NCBI GenBank assembly: GCA_006384855.1
Contig: VCJN01002299.1
Coordinates: 62,001 to 126,000 of the forward strand
Direction of reading: 5' to 3'
Source: Tetraselmis striata
Taxonomy: Eukaryota > Chlorophyta > Chlorodendrophyceae > Chlorodendrales > Chlorodendraceae
Length of the DNA stretch: 64,000 nt
The notes under the pieces are model-generated. The model worked only from the letters and a program-made list of their open reading frames with translations. It was not told where the DNA came from and ran no database searches. The first letter of the stretch is position 1. The number at the start of each line of letters is the position of its first letter. A program made the position numbers and the translations under genes. Below, one piece after another: positions 11,076 to 21,426 of this stretch.

Positions 11076-12559
11076 CACGCCGTCGACATTGGCAGGACCC
11101 GAGCCGCAGTCCGGGTCTCCCATGACGAGGGCTTTTGCCGGGCCATTTTACCATGACGATATTCGCATCTGCCGGTCAGCTTCTTGGACATACTCGTTGC
11201 AAATCCCCCGCAGCTCGTTGTACACAAGCCGGTGGTCTTCAGAGGCCAAGAAGGCCCGCATGTTCACCGTGCTCTCGTCCCTGCCCCTCCTTTGCAGTCT
11301 GAGGTCATCGGGTACTGCGGATCGTGCATGAGGTGTTAGAGGTCGTTGGCAGACAAGGACGAAAACACGACACGGGTGGGAAACGGGGCGGGTGTCACCA
11401 CTCATGTCGAGATGCGCGACGGCGAGATGCGCTTAACGCAGCCCACGGCGCCCTTGATGAGAGATGCGAGCGAAGATGCGAGTCCGCGTACCGTTGGAGT
11501 CGCTCCTGGGAGAGGGTCCAAAGGTGGCACACCTTGAGGCTTGGGGGGTCAGGCTGAGGCTCGCCGTGAGGCGAAGGCTGCGAATCTCCGGCCCCGGGCC
11601 ATAGCGGTCCGCTTCCATGTTGCCCACCGCCCGGCTGAAGGGGCCTCATGGGCTGAGTCGTGGGTATTGGCGCCGGAGACGCCCTCCTGCCGGAACGCAA
11701 GTGCATCTGCGGAGAATCTTGCGCCATGGGGGTCACTAGCAGTGTGTCGAGAGCCCTGCTCGTTGGGTCAAAGCCAAGTGCAGCCGCAGATGTCCCCGCC
11801 ACGCATAGGACTATGCAAGCGGGCAAATGTGCGTTTAGCTCTGCGAGGACGGTCTGCCATGCTTTTGTGCACCGAGAAGCGTTAAGATGCCTCAAAGAAT
11901 ATACAAGCGCGAGGGAGCTTGCGAGGGGTAGATGAGTGGGAAGCACAGTGGCGGCGTAGCATTCGAGGCCAAAAGAAACGGTTAGCGTGGAAGGGTAGCG
12001 ACGCATCTCGTCAAAGGGCGGTGGACAGGCGTGTAGTACATAGTGCAGGTTCATTTCACTGAATAGTACCTCGTACAGTGTTGGCAAGAAAAGGAATGTG
12101 TCAAAAGCCAGTTTCACAGTACATTCGTACAGTGTTAGGCGTAACTCAAATTTGCACCCCCCAAAAGGGGTACAATATTGAGTTAAGGGGGGTGCAATTT
12201 TGAGTCCAGAAATGTGCCCATTTTGACTCAAGAATCGCCCTTTTTCCCGTGTACAGTACTGCCGCAAATTGGCATGCGCGGTCGTCTTGGTCCGTCGACC
12301 GTGGGATGGGGCAGCAGCGGGAGTATGGGGTGGGGGTTGCCGTGTTCGTCGCTTCGTGGGGGAGGGGGGGGGGGGGTCGGTTGCGGCCGGGGGGCAGGAG
12401 AGCTTTGTTGTCCGACCGTGGCCGGCTCAACGTCATTGTTGACCTCTAGCTTGCGGACGGTTGCCATGGGCTTCCTCGATGCGTATTGGACCCAAGATAT
12501 CACCCGCCAATAGTATCCGCAGTACCGGCGTTGACGCCGGGGTCGCACGTAGCTCCAGG

Positions 12560-13930
12560 GACTAGAACTGCACCTGGCTAGCCCCGCTCGCTACCCTCTG
12601 AAGCCATGTCGTCGGGTCGCGCTTGCACCGCTTTGACATCGCCCTCCCCGCGCAATTCGCCTATCTCCCGCTACCTAGCCGCAGCACGCGGCGCTACGCC
12701 GCTGTTTTTCACGCTGCGCCGCGATTGGCCCGCCGCTCCCGCGCTGCCATGTCACCGCCCTGTCCCTGTAGGTGGGTCAAAGCAAGTCGTCGTATAGCGT
12801 AGTAATATCGGCTTGCTATGTTCATACTGCAATCCATGTCCTCCTACCCGTATGTCATGATATGTAGTAGTCATCGCTGCAAAGCCGCCCCAGTAAGGAT
12901 TGCTGGTGTGAATTACAAAAAGGCCAATATTAACAAATCCATCGAAAGCAGCACCCGTTATTGGTACACCGAGATATCAACACTACATACATACAAGCCG
13001 CTTGGAAATATATTTAAGAATAAAGTAGGCGGCCCGCAACCCGCTCATCACGAGGCTGATGAATGGATGATGATAAAGTAGTTCCAGTGTAGAAAAGACA
13101 TCGGATGAATTATTTTACTGGCTCAAAATATGGGCCGTACCTGTTACCAACGCTAGGTTCTCAGGTATATTTTACAGCCAGCCTCACCACATCATTTAAA
13201 TTTTGTGGCATCACGAGCGCGCAAACCCCGAGCAAAACTGAGCTTTCAGCTGTGCGGTATGTTGTACGAGCACTTTAATTTCTCTAGCATGCAACAAGTC
13301 TCATAGATATAGCGCAAGAGGTAGCGCTATACTATAAGGATTATTGACTGTTGGCGTGCATTAGAAAGGCTAGATCCAGTGCTAAAAGCAGTGCATTTAA
13401 AAGAACAGATCAACTGCTAAAAGCAATACAACCTCCCTCCACATGATTCCCGTGCGCCATGGCCCTTAAACATGCCGCTGATCCGAGTTTACGAAAGTAG
13501 GGCCCCTGATCATAGGGTTTCTGACCGGAACATTAAACCTGGAATGGCGCACATTTATGTTCGGCTTTATCACCATAGGGTTTAAGCAATCCATTTGGCC
13601 TTGACAAGTGTCCTACATGAGTTGCGCTGACGCCACATTGAGCGATAATTTCCAGTACGGCAAATAATACCAACAACAACTGGGGTGGTGCCCCGCGCAC
13701 GTGCCGCCGCCGCGCCGCGCATGTTTAGTAGACAATTGCATGGTGGGATGGCCATGGATGGGTCGTGAGGAAGCAACATGTCGGCAGAGGCTAGGGCATT
13801 ATGGGGTGGGGTGAGGCATAACAGTGGCTTGCCCATGTGCGCACGATGTGGCGCGATAATACCATCGCCATGGCAGTCCCGCCTTGTGGTGCAGCTCTAA
13901 ATCCCGCGGTATCGCTTAGTGCTTGCGAGG
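12560..13930. other. Intergenic stretch, no gene seen
   Basis: Contains one copy of the dispersed GGTGTGAATTACAAAAAGG motif at about 12,908. No coding frame of note. Confidence 0.4.
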
Positions 13931-13934
13931 GAAT

Positions 13935-14060
13935 GTCTAAAAATAAATACATGAAGTAACTTGACAGTTGAATCAGCGATGCGTCGATTTTCCAGAAAAT
14001 TTTAATAGAACGGGTTCCATATCACTGGCCTACAGTTCCATGAATTGCATTGCCAGCGCT
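13935..14060. repeat. End module alpha, copy 1
   Basis: The block from ACATGAAGTAACTTGACAG through CAGCGATGCGTCGATTTTCC to CAGCGCTTTGAAGTACC recurs as its reverse complement at 60,735-60,865. Its CAGCGATGCGTCGATTTTCC core is also close to the inverted core of module beta (17,541-17,563), so alpha and beta look like the two ends of one inverted-repeat unit. Confidence 0.7.
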
Positions 14061-14608
14061 TTGAAGTACCAGCAGCGAGCGTTTGCATTGCCAGCGCTTT
14101 GAAGTACCAGTTTTTTTCCATTACCAGCAGCGAGTAGCGAGTACTAGTACGAGTACCAGCAGTTCTGGGGAACTGCCCTTTTTGTAATTCACACCAGTAC
14201 CAGCAGTACCAGCATGGTACTGCAGTTTCAAAGTTGAGTCTGGTTTTGCCAAAAAGGTTGCGCAGGCTGTTTTACACGGTCAAGAGCCGAAATTGGCATG
14301 ATGGTTTAGCGAAAGCGTGGAGGGAAAACGGAGTCAAGGGGGCGCTGCGTGGAACGCAGCGAAAACTGGAAGATGGCAAGCTCAGCTGTTCTGGCTGCTT
14401 TTATGTCTACTCGTGCTGCACCCAAAAAGGGCGCAACAACAGATGCATAGTTCCCGTACCACTGAGCAGCACTTGTAGCTAAAAAGCGGTTAGGTCAAGG
14501 GAGGAAACCCCATAAACTAGTTCAGATCATTTCAAAGTTGAGTCTGGTTTTGCCAGTCTTGAGCGAACGGAGAGAGCGGTGATTTGACGGAGAAGAGGTA
14601 GCGCCAAG

Positions 14609-16200
14609 TCATGAAGGAGGCACTGGGAAGGCCACCGCTGCGGAGTCCTGTTGGACTTGGAAATGGCGTAGGGGGGCGATGTGTCCAAAGAAGAACCATG
14701 CGCCAGGTGAAGGAAGAACGTTGGTGTCGATGTAGTCCAGAACGGCGTCAAAGTTAGTGGCCCAACCGCCTTGGTAGCGAATGTGGGACAATGGCACCCC
14801 GATGGCGTTCGCTGCAGAGGCTGCGCCCTTGCGAAGACTGTGCGAGGTCCAGGAGGTGCCAACGGGGGGGGGGGCAGCGTTGACTAGACGGACGGCTGTG
14901 GACGGCCGTCTGACATTGTAGCCGCAGTCCAAGGTTTTGACTGCTCATCCGAACTGACAGCCCAGAAGTTTGACACAGCCAAGCCAGCAGTAACAAGGGG
15001 AACTGACTGCACGTGCTCGAGGAAGTGGTGTAGGAGACGTGCCACTCGGGGGTGCTCTGACACTAAGAGGAGAAGTACGCGTAGGTCGTCGGGTCCCCGT
15101 CGACCAGCGCGACCCTTCTCTCGGTAAACTTGCAGGGTGATGTTGTAGGCGTCGACATGCACGTCTTGCACTCGACAGGACACGCCAGTAAGGCCCCCGG
15201 CAAAGAACATAACGTTGACAACCGAGGCCAGGAGGGCTCGGAAGTCGTGGTGGTACTCTGGGTAGGGAGCAGACACAATCAGCTCGGCTTTTGTGACGAA
15301 GCGATAAGCTACACCCGCAGGCAGAGGGACACGCAAAGGGGCAGCGTCCAGTCGGCGCTTGCGCAGCATCAGCCCACGCCTTGCTGAAGTCAGGTGTAGG
15401 TTGTCCTTAGCGATTGGGTCGAGGTTGTGCAGCTCGAAGAAGGTGTTGATTGCAGACAGATAAGGCTGCAGCGACTTGGCTGCGATGTGTCCTCGCTCGC
15501 CGATCCAAGCAACATACCGCACGACAGTGGCAGTAGTCGCCTCCAGCGGGCTGATGTTCTCGGAGTCGTGGCAGAACTCCGCGAATTGAGACATCCGGCC
15601 GGCGTAGCTCTTGAGTGTCTGAGCGCTGAGGGAGCCGGAGAGTAGGTCGAGCGTCCGTTGGTCCAGCTCGTCTGAGCCGAACGCGTCCTGCAGCCGGGAT
15701 CGCAATGAAGCAGCCCAGGGAGCGACAGCTTCGGGCTCGTCAATCACGTAAGTGCGTCGTTTTACTGACAGAGTTCCACTGGTACGACTACTGTTCGCAA
15801 AGTACTCGGCAGCAGCGGTTAGGTTCCCGGCGGTTGGCCGGTAGCTGCTGGACGGGTTTGCAGTAGCATCGGTACGGGTCTGCGGGGCTAGGTTCAGGTA
15901 AGAGGGCCGCCCCGCGCGCCCTTCGCGCTCGTAGCGCCTGTCACGCGCGTAACGTACCCGCGCGAAACTTGGTCGTTGCGAACCAGTTGTAACACGTAGT
16001 GTAACAACTGACGGACGCAGAGATGGGGTAAAGAAAGCGGCTGGTTGCGCCGCCATGTGCAGGTGTGCGGATGGTTGAGCCACACGCGGCTGTAGCTGTA
16101 GGAAGCGCCGCACCGAGGAAGGTCTAAAGGAAGTCTGTAAGGTGGGGGGGGGGGGGGTCAGGTCCTGACACATGGCGCTCATCCCGCCGTTGAGCTGCAA
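14609..16200 (-). pseudogene. Tyrosine recombinase, frameshifted
   Basis: The main frame (14,884-16,200) carries an N-terminal SAM-like DNA-binding region (SAQTLKSYAGRMSQFAEFC) and the start of the catalytic domain. A second frame (14,609-14,932) continues with SHSLRKGAASAANAIGVPL, giving the HxxR box, then RYQGGW and LDYID with the catalytic Tyr. The two halves overlap in different frames near 14,920, so a frameshift breaks the gene. The usual first catalytic Arg (expected in an LLR-type motif) appears replaced in FAGGLTGVSCR, which would also disable the enzyme. The family is phage-integrase-like recombinases of DIRS/Ngaro elements. Confidence 0.75.
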
Positions 16201-16943
16201 GGGTGCGTCTTGCGGCGGTCACCGAAAGGTAGCCTCGCAAAGCTCCAGCAGCTCCGACGAAAGTGTTGGGCGCGCACGTCCAGAACACCTTGGTCACCCT
16301 GCACACGCTTGATCTCATTTAGCCTCCGCAGGAAGGCCAAACGAAACCGAAACGCCCTGTCGATGGCCTCGGCGTGGTTCCGAGCTCTCGCGAGGTAGGG
16401 GGTGAAGTCCTGGTTGGTGGCAGGGACGTAGGGCAGCAGCTCGTCGAGAGCCACGGAAAGCGCGGCCATGTGGGCCCCGAAACACGACATCCACAAATAC
16501 TCCTCCTGGGCCGGCAGACGCCGGTCATCCTGCTTGAGGTACTCGTTCGTTAGGTCGGTGCTCAGGGGAAAGAGTCCAAGCACTCGGCTGACCGGTCGAA
16601 CCTCGTAACCAGACTCTGCTCTCTGCAGTAGTTCTGGCACCGCGAGGTAGTCATCCTCAGCACTCACGGATTTTGCTCCGACATGGCCGCTCTGGCTAGC
16701 TCTAGCAAGTCGGGGCGCTCTGCGGCTCCCCCGCTGCCTGTCGCTCGGCTGTCCCGCGACGCGCTGCCCGAAGCCGGAGCCATGTGCCCCTTCTCCATCA
16801 ACAACGCGCTCACGAGCCGTCAATTGAGCTACAGCTGTAGCTAGCGCTCGCACATCTGCTTGCAGCGACTCCAACGTCGGCTCCGCGACGGGTTCTTCTC
16901 CATCTGGCATGGTAACGCACGGACGTACGGACGAGAATATCAC
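16179..16943 (-). CDS. Gag-like protein of the recombinase element, 254 aa
   Basis: A single open frame occupies the 5' part of the element. Residues about 25-50 (LESLQADVRALATAVAQL) look like a short coiled coil. Residues about 85-250 have a helical, charged composition, and no zinc knuckle is present. Position upstream of the recombinase and the coiled-coil start are what one expects of a structural (gag) protein in DIRS-order elements; that function is inferred from position. Its 3' end overlaps the start of the recombinase frame by about 20 bases. Confidence 0.5.
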   Translation of the reverse strand: MIFSSVRPCVTMPDGEEPVAEPTLESLQADVRALATAVAQLTARERVVDGEGAHGSGFGQRVAGQPSDRQRGSRRAPRLARASQSGHVGAKSVSAEDDYLAVPELLQRAESGYEVRPVSRVLGLFPLSTDLTNEYLKQDDRRLPAQEEYLWMSCFGAHMAALSVALDELLPYVPATNQDFTPYLARARNHAEAIDRAFRFRLAFLRRLNEIKRVQGDQGVLDVRAQHFRRSCWSFARLPFGDRRKTHPCSSTAG

Positions 16944-17339
16944 ACTCGGGTGGCGAGCCGGGTGTGGTCTTGAACAACCTGGGGTGACCTTGCTCGCAAC
17001 TGGTTACGAGACCGTTTTTACATCGCTGCGTGGAACGCAGCGAAAACTGGAAGATGGCAAGCTCAGCTGTTCTGGCTGCTTTTATGTCTACTCGTGCTGC
17101 ACCTAACAAGGGCGCAACAACAGATGCATAGTTCCCGTACCACTGAGCAGCACTTGTAGCTAAAAAGCGGTTAGGTCAAGGGAGGAAACCCCATAAACTA
17201 GTTTAGATCATCCCAGCAGCGAGTAGCGAGTACCAGTATAAGGATTACCAGCAGCGAGCGTTCGCATTGCCAGCGCTTTGAGTAGTCGCTACCAGAGTTT
17301 TTTTTCCATTACCAGCAGCGAGTTAGCGAGTACCAGTAC

Positions 17340-17563
17340 CAGTACCTCCCAACCGTCAGATCGTAATCGGAAGGCTGTGTAATTAAGGACCGTGGGCGGG
17401 CGGGTGGGCGGGTGCTGGGTGGGTGGGTGGATTATAGTACGTAGTAGTACATTCCAGTAGATAAGCGCTTTAGTCATGCACCTAAATATAGGCCCGATCC
17501 GCTGCACATGCGGGTACCCGTACGGCAATAAAGCTCACCGCCGGAAAATCGACGCTTCGCTGG
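17340..17563. repeat. End module beta, copy 1
   Basis: The segment from CCTCCCAACCGTCAGATCG to GGAAAATCGACGCTTCGCTG matches 56,317-56,515 as its reverse complement, with shared AAGCGCTTTAGTCATGCACC and GGGTACCCGTACGG segments. Together with module alpha at 13,935 it brackets the recombinase element. Confidence 0.7.
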
Positions 17564-17862
17564 ATAATACCACTAAAATATGCGCAAGCATGGCTACAGT
17601 TTCCCAAGTAGCAGCACGCACGGTTGTCCGAGGGAGTCATTTAAGCACTTTTTCGAGTTTTATAAAAGATATGTCGAACACTGACGTATGGGACGGCGTG
17701 TGGACGTGTGGTAGCCACATTGGCGTGAAACGTTACGCAATTGTGGATCTCGGAACCTGGTGCGCGGTGGCGTGATATCGTGTTATTGCGTGTACTAGTA
17801 CGGACTACTCTTACTTGGCACGGACTACTCCTACTTGGCAGCACGTGCCCCCCTTGATCGAT

Positions 17863-18110
17863 GCTCACGGCCGCCATGCCGGATCCCCTTTTTCAGAATA
17901 TCACTATTTCCACGCTCCAACGAGCATCGGCGCATTAAGGTGCCCGCCATTGCCGTGCCAAGTAAGAGCAGTGCGTACTAGTACACGCAACACAGTATCA
18001 AGCAACACAAAATAATAATAACACAATATCACAATGCTCACGGCCGCCATGCCGGATCCCCTTTTTCGTAATATCATTATTTCCACGCTTCAACGAGCCT
18101 CGACGCATAC
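17863..18110. repeat. Pair of about 85-bp direct repeats
   Basis: ATGCTCACGGCCGCCATGCC followed by GGATCCCC and TTCCACGCT occurs at 17,863 and at 18,032 with few differences. No coding content is seen around them. Confidence 0.8.
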
Positions 18111-20940
18111 ACATGCACGGCATTGCCGTGCCAACATGCTCACGGTGGCGCGCTAGAAGCATGCGGCCATGCACCACCATACAAGTATAGAAAAGCTTTG
18201 CCCTACCACAAGTAGAAGTTGACGAGAGCCCTCTCCCGCTTGCGCATGCAACAATCACGACAACATTTTGTCCATGTTTTTGCCCGTAATAAACGAACGG
18301 AATCGACATGTAGGGCTTGGTCCACACCGTGAAGACCGCTTGCTAATTCTAATGCCCTATGCGCATGGTGGATAATTATCATACCAAGGGTGACGTGGTA
18401 TGAGGAGGGCAGTGGTGTCCAATATCTGTCTTTGTGTGTACATACATGAGTGGCGCAATTTGTGGGTATGAAGCGCGCTAGTTCCAAAGTCTCTATTGTT
18501 GCCGAAATGGAAGTGTTGACGGCAACCGCATGGCAATATCGGGTGTATCGCGCTATCGCGGCATTTCCCCCAATAACCCGTACGACCCCTAAGTAACATG
18601 GGTGCACACGCGCACGGTCTCATTGTAGCCGCGTATGGGCAGGTTGATCAGATATGTCAATCGAACTTGTAAGCCCCATACATATTTATATGAATGGGGA
18701 TGTAGGTCATAGAGTTTGTCCATCACGCAAGCCGATTCTTCATAAATAAGGATTACTTTTCGCGAGTCATTACAACAAGGATTAGTTATTGCTGTATATC
18801 TTCGTCATTGATACCGCGCCGCGCTCGGCGATGACGCGATCCGGATCCGCTGTGTATGGAAATTATGATTACGGATCCGCTGTGTATCGTGTATAGTAGT
18901 AGTACTACGTACTACGAATTATATAGTAGCGGGCGCGGAAGTTCACGTATGGTACTCGCGTACTGATGATGTAGCCCGTGTGGTGGCGCATGCGCGAACT
19001 ATACTACGACTACGAGCAAATAGTAGCACTTTGCCTTCGCCCGACTCTACAGGGTTTTTAGTTTTTAGGGATTAAGGTTTTATATAGGGTTTGCTCAGTT
19101 GCTGAAGGTAGCGAGCTGGAGGATTGGCATGCGAGCTGCTAGTACGTGGCCGTCCTAATAAGTAGTCCGCCGACCGGCAACGAAGGGCTCGCGGGCGATG
19201 GCGGGCAGCCCACACTGAATAAACCTGGTAGTACCGGTAACTTGACCGGTGATAGCCACCAACAGACCGTGCGGGTTGCACTACAAAGACAATTGAATTG
19301 TTGAAACCCCCCTTAAGCGTGTTTAGAACATTTCAGACACGCAATCGAGACAGTCTGGTTTCGCCAGTGACATGCAGTTCGATTACCGGTTGAAATCACC
19401 GCCCGGCAGACTATACGGGTTGCACTAGGACGTTCAAATATCGCCTTCTGCTGCTAGCTCATGTAAATATAACTAGGACGCTCAAATTGTTGGGAAACCC
19501 AATAAACAGACTTACATAGCATATTTAACCAAACTCATCACTAGAAGCATGTACGCATGGCTTTGCGTAAATGGACCGCTGCCTAACCGGCCGTCGTAGA
19601 CGCTGCAAGGGTTTCACGGTTGCCAGTCATGCCGGGGGCGAAAAAAATAGGCACCGTCCCCGCTCACCCGTACATGTACAGTACATCATTAGCACATAAA
19701 GTCCCCGCCCTCGTAAGTCTTGCCGTATATACGTTTGCCCGTATCACCACGTCAACACCGGCGGCCCCGACCGCCGAGTGGTACAGTGGCACATTTTTAT
19801 GATATACGTAACTTAAACTATTCATCAACGGCTGAAGATGTTACAGGTGGCGGAGGGGGGCATGCCGCCTTGTTATGCTCGCGATTCCGCTCTGCGCAGG
19901 TTCAAATCATCCCGGGCCCCTCGGTAGAAATATAACCGATGGGGTTAGGGGGGGGGGGGGGGTGGGGGGGCGATGCAAAAAAAATTAGGATCTCCTACAC
20001 ATCATAACATAGTGGCTTACAGCGCGACCCACATTCCGATAAAAAGGTGATGTAATCGCCCTGCGCGGGCCGATTTTCCTCGCGTAGGGCCCCGCTAGGC
20101 GCAACCCAATAGCAGAATATATGGGAGCGGATTCATGGCCAGCCCTACCACATACCCTGGACGATGCCCTAGCAAGTGACCATATGGACTTACCCGCTGA
20201 CTCGGGGGTTGCACCCTTGCGCAGTACGGGATGAAGCCCGGCTCTACCAAGGGCGCATTGAATGCGGACATCGACTGTAGTTGGGCTGGTTTTGGAGCAT
20301 GCCTTAATTGCAGTATTGGCTGTTTGATTGCCAGTAGCGGGAACTTGTCACTTGCTTGCATGCCGACGGCGGGGAGAGCGCGCATTTATGAATGTGTTCC
20401 GCGATGGTAGAGGTAACTCTTGGCGTGCAGCCGGACACATTTTGGAACGCATATACGTGCTATATAAGAATTCGCGCCCTCGTGATATTGGGTTATCAAG
20501 TTTTTTTCTAACCATGAACAATGCATTTGACACGCACACGTACCGCTTATACAACGAGAGCTCAACAAACGCCACTTAGGGCTGCCCCCACGCATGATAT
20601 GCCATGTTCACGTATGGCACATGGAAGGGCGCGGCCGGAAACGAAGGCGAGGGCTGATAATGAGTTAATCTACAATTGATGCTTGACAAGGGGGCAAGAC
20701 TTTTGTGGGCAGGTGTGGATCGCGCTCGTATAGTCATAGTATAGTCATATATCGACAAATATCGTACAATCGGCGGAGCGATATGTCACGACGACTACTA
20801 AAACCTTGCCCCCCGCGCCCCCCGCATGCTTGACGCCCGTACGTAGTAGTTCTTTGCCTTTGATGCCCGACTCTACCCCGTGTAACCAAATAACCCATCA
20901 CTACTACCATGTACATGTATACTACTATCGGCTTTCGTAG
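18111..20940. other. Intergenic stretch, no gene seen
   Basis: Holds a lone end resembling the 6.5-kb element (GGTACAGTGGCACATTTTT at about 19,777), a G run at 19,948-19,965, and one copy of the short GGGTTTCAC..GCCAGTC repeat near 19,610. No frame looks coding. Confidence 0.4.
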
Positions 20941-20942
20941 AC

Positions 20943-21402
20943 CATGCCAACAACTCTCGGCTTCAGAATGAGTTGTGCGTTCTCCCTATCACATCTAGGG
21001 AACGGATCTGGTTCAACAAGCTCGACGCGGTGTCGGACATGTGGACGGCGGCCATCCCCACCGCACGGATGGTCATGACTTCGCATGAGTTGCGGGAGGT
21101 CGCTGCCGGTACTTCTTTCTGCCTAGCCCATTTTGCCCTCGACAGAGCACAACCCTGTCACTGTCGACCTCTATGGCGGCGACGCCCTCATGAACCTCCC
21201 GGCACCTAGAGACGCTCACTGACGTGTACGACACGACACTATCGCAGACGCCTTCCTTGATCAAATGAATGTGTTCACGAAGTGGGTATAATCGTTGTGC
21301 GCCGGGAGGTGGATGACTTGTTCCAGCAGGCAGCCAATGCCTCTTGGCCACACCGTACCCATGTATGAACTCAATCAAGGACCTGTTGCCGGACGTAGAG
21401 CT
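20943..21402 (+). pseudogene. Fragment of the reverse-transcriptase element (left part)
   Basis: The plus strand matches the reverse complement of 57,260-57,744, for example GGAACGGATCTGGTTCAAC, ATGAGTTGCGGGAGGTCGC and GCCGGACGTAGAGCTC. It is 5' truncated, full of frame breaks, and stops at a C run at 21,402 where the piggyBac-type element begins. Confidence 0.75.
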
Positions 21403-21426
21403 CCCCCCCCCCCCCCCCCCCGCTAT

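Larger units (their letters stand above)
9593..11405 (-). pseudogene. Duplicated coding module of unknown family (minus strand)
   Basis: Each 0.6-kb unit encodes on the minus strand a module with IASKHPRNPDTNGRALWL, then GRDSATLRAHLSE and LGKQRGFVYAR. The copies keep their amino acids better than expected for junk, but frames shift between units. Upstream on the same strand, 11,148-11,405 encodes MRAFLASEDHRLVYNELRG. No known domain is recognised. It may be the protein once carried by the inverted-end element, or a captured host exon. The downstream 290-residue frame at 11,395-12,267 overlaps the inverted end and is probably not a gene. Confidence 0.3.
6507..12258. mobile_element. 5.75-kb element with matching inverted ends, satellite inside
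   Basis: The left end (6,507-6,576) and the reverse complement of the right end (12,174-12,258) align over about 70 bases. Both begin TAC, contain GAGTCAAAAxGGxCAxATTxCTGGACTCAAAA and run into a C-rich stretch. The outermost bases read TACAGTGG on the left and TACTGTAC on the right, compatible with a TA target. Between the ends lie a 246-bp tandem duplication, a satellite array, a 30-bp minisatellite, a 0.6-kb tandem duplication and minus-strand coding remnants of unknown family. No known transposase catalytic motif was recognised, so the class is open. A single similar end occurs at 19,775-19,795. Confidence 0.6.
14228..17208 (-). mobile_element. Tyrosine-recombinase element with split direct repeats
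   Basis: Two repeats are split around the coding part in the pattern typical of Ngaro/PAT-type DIRS-order retroelements. A repeat of about 185 bp occurs at 14,341-14,528 and 17,028-17,208. A 26-bp repeat (TTTCAAAGTTGAGTCTGG plus TTTTGCCA) occurs at 14,228 and again at 14,528. Read on the coding (minus) strand the order is A1, ORFs, B1, A2, B2. The body encodes a gag-like ORF and a tyrosine recombinase but no reverse transcriptase or RNase H, so it is either an internally deleted DIRS-order element or a recombinase-only element using this architecture. Confidence 0.75.

Noticed and set aside
11395-12267. 290-residue minus-strand frame
   Set aside because: Its N-terminal part translates the inverted end of the element and AT-rich non-coding sequence; no domain seen.
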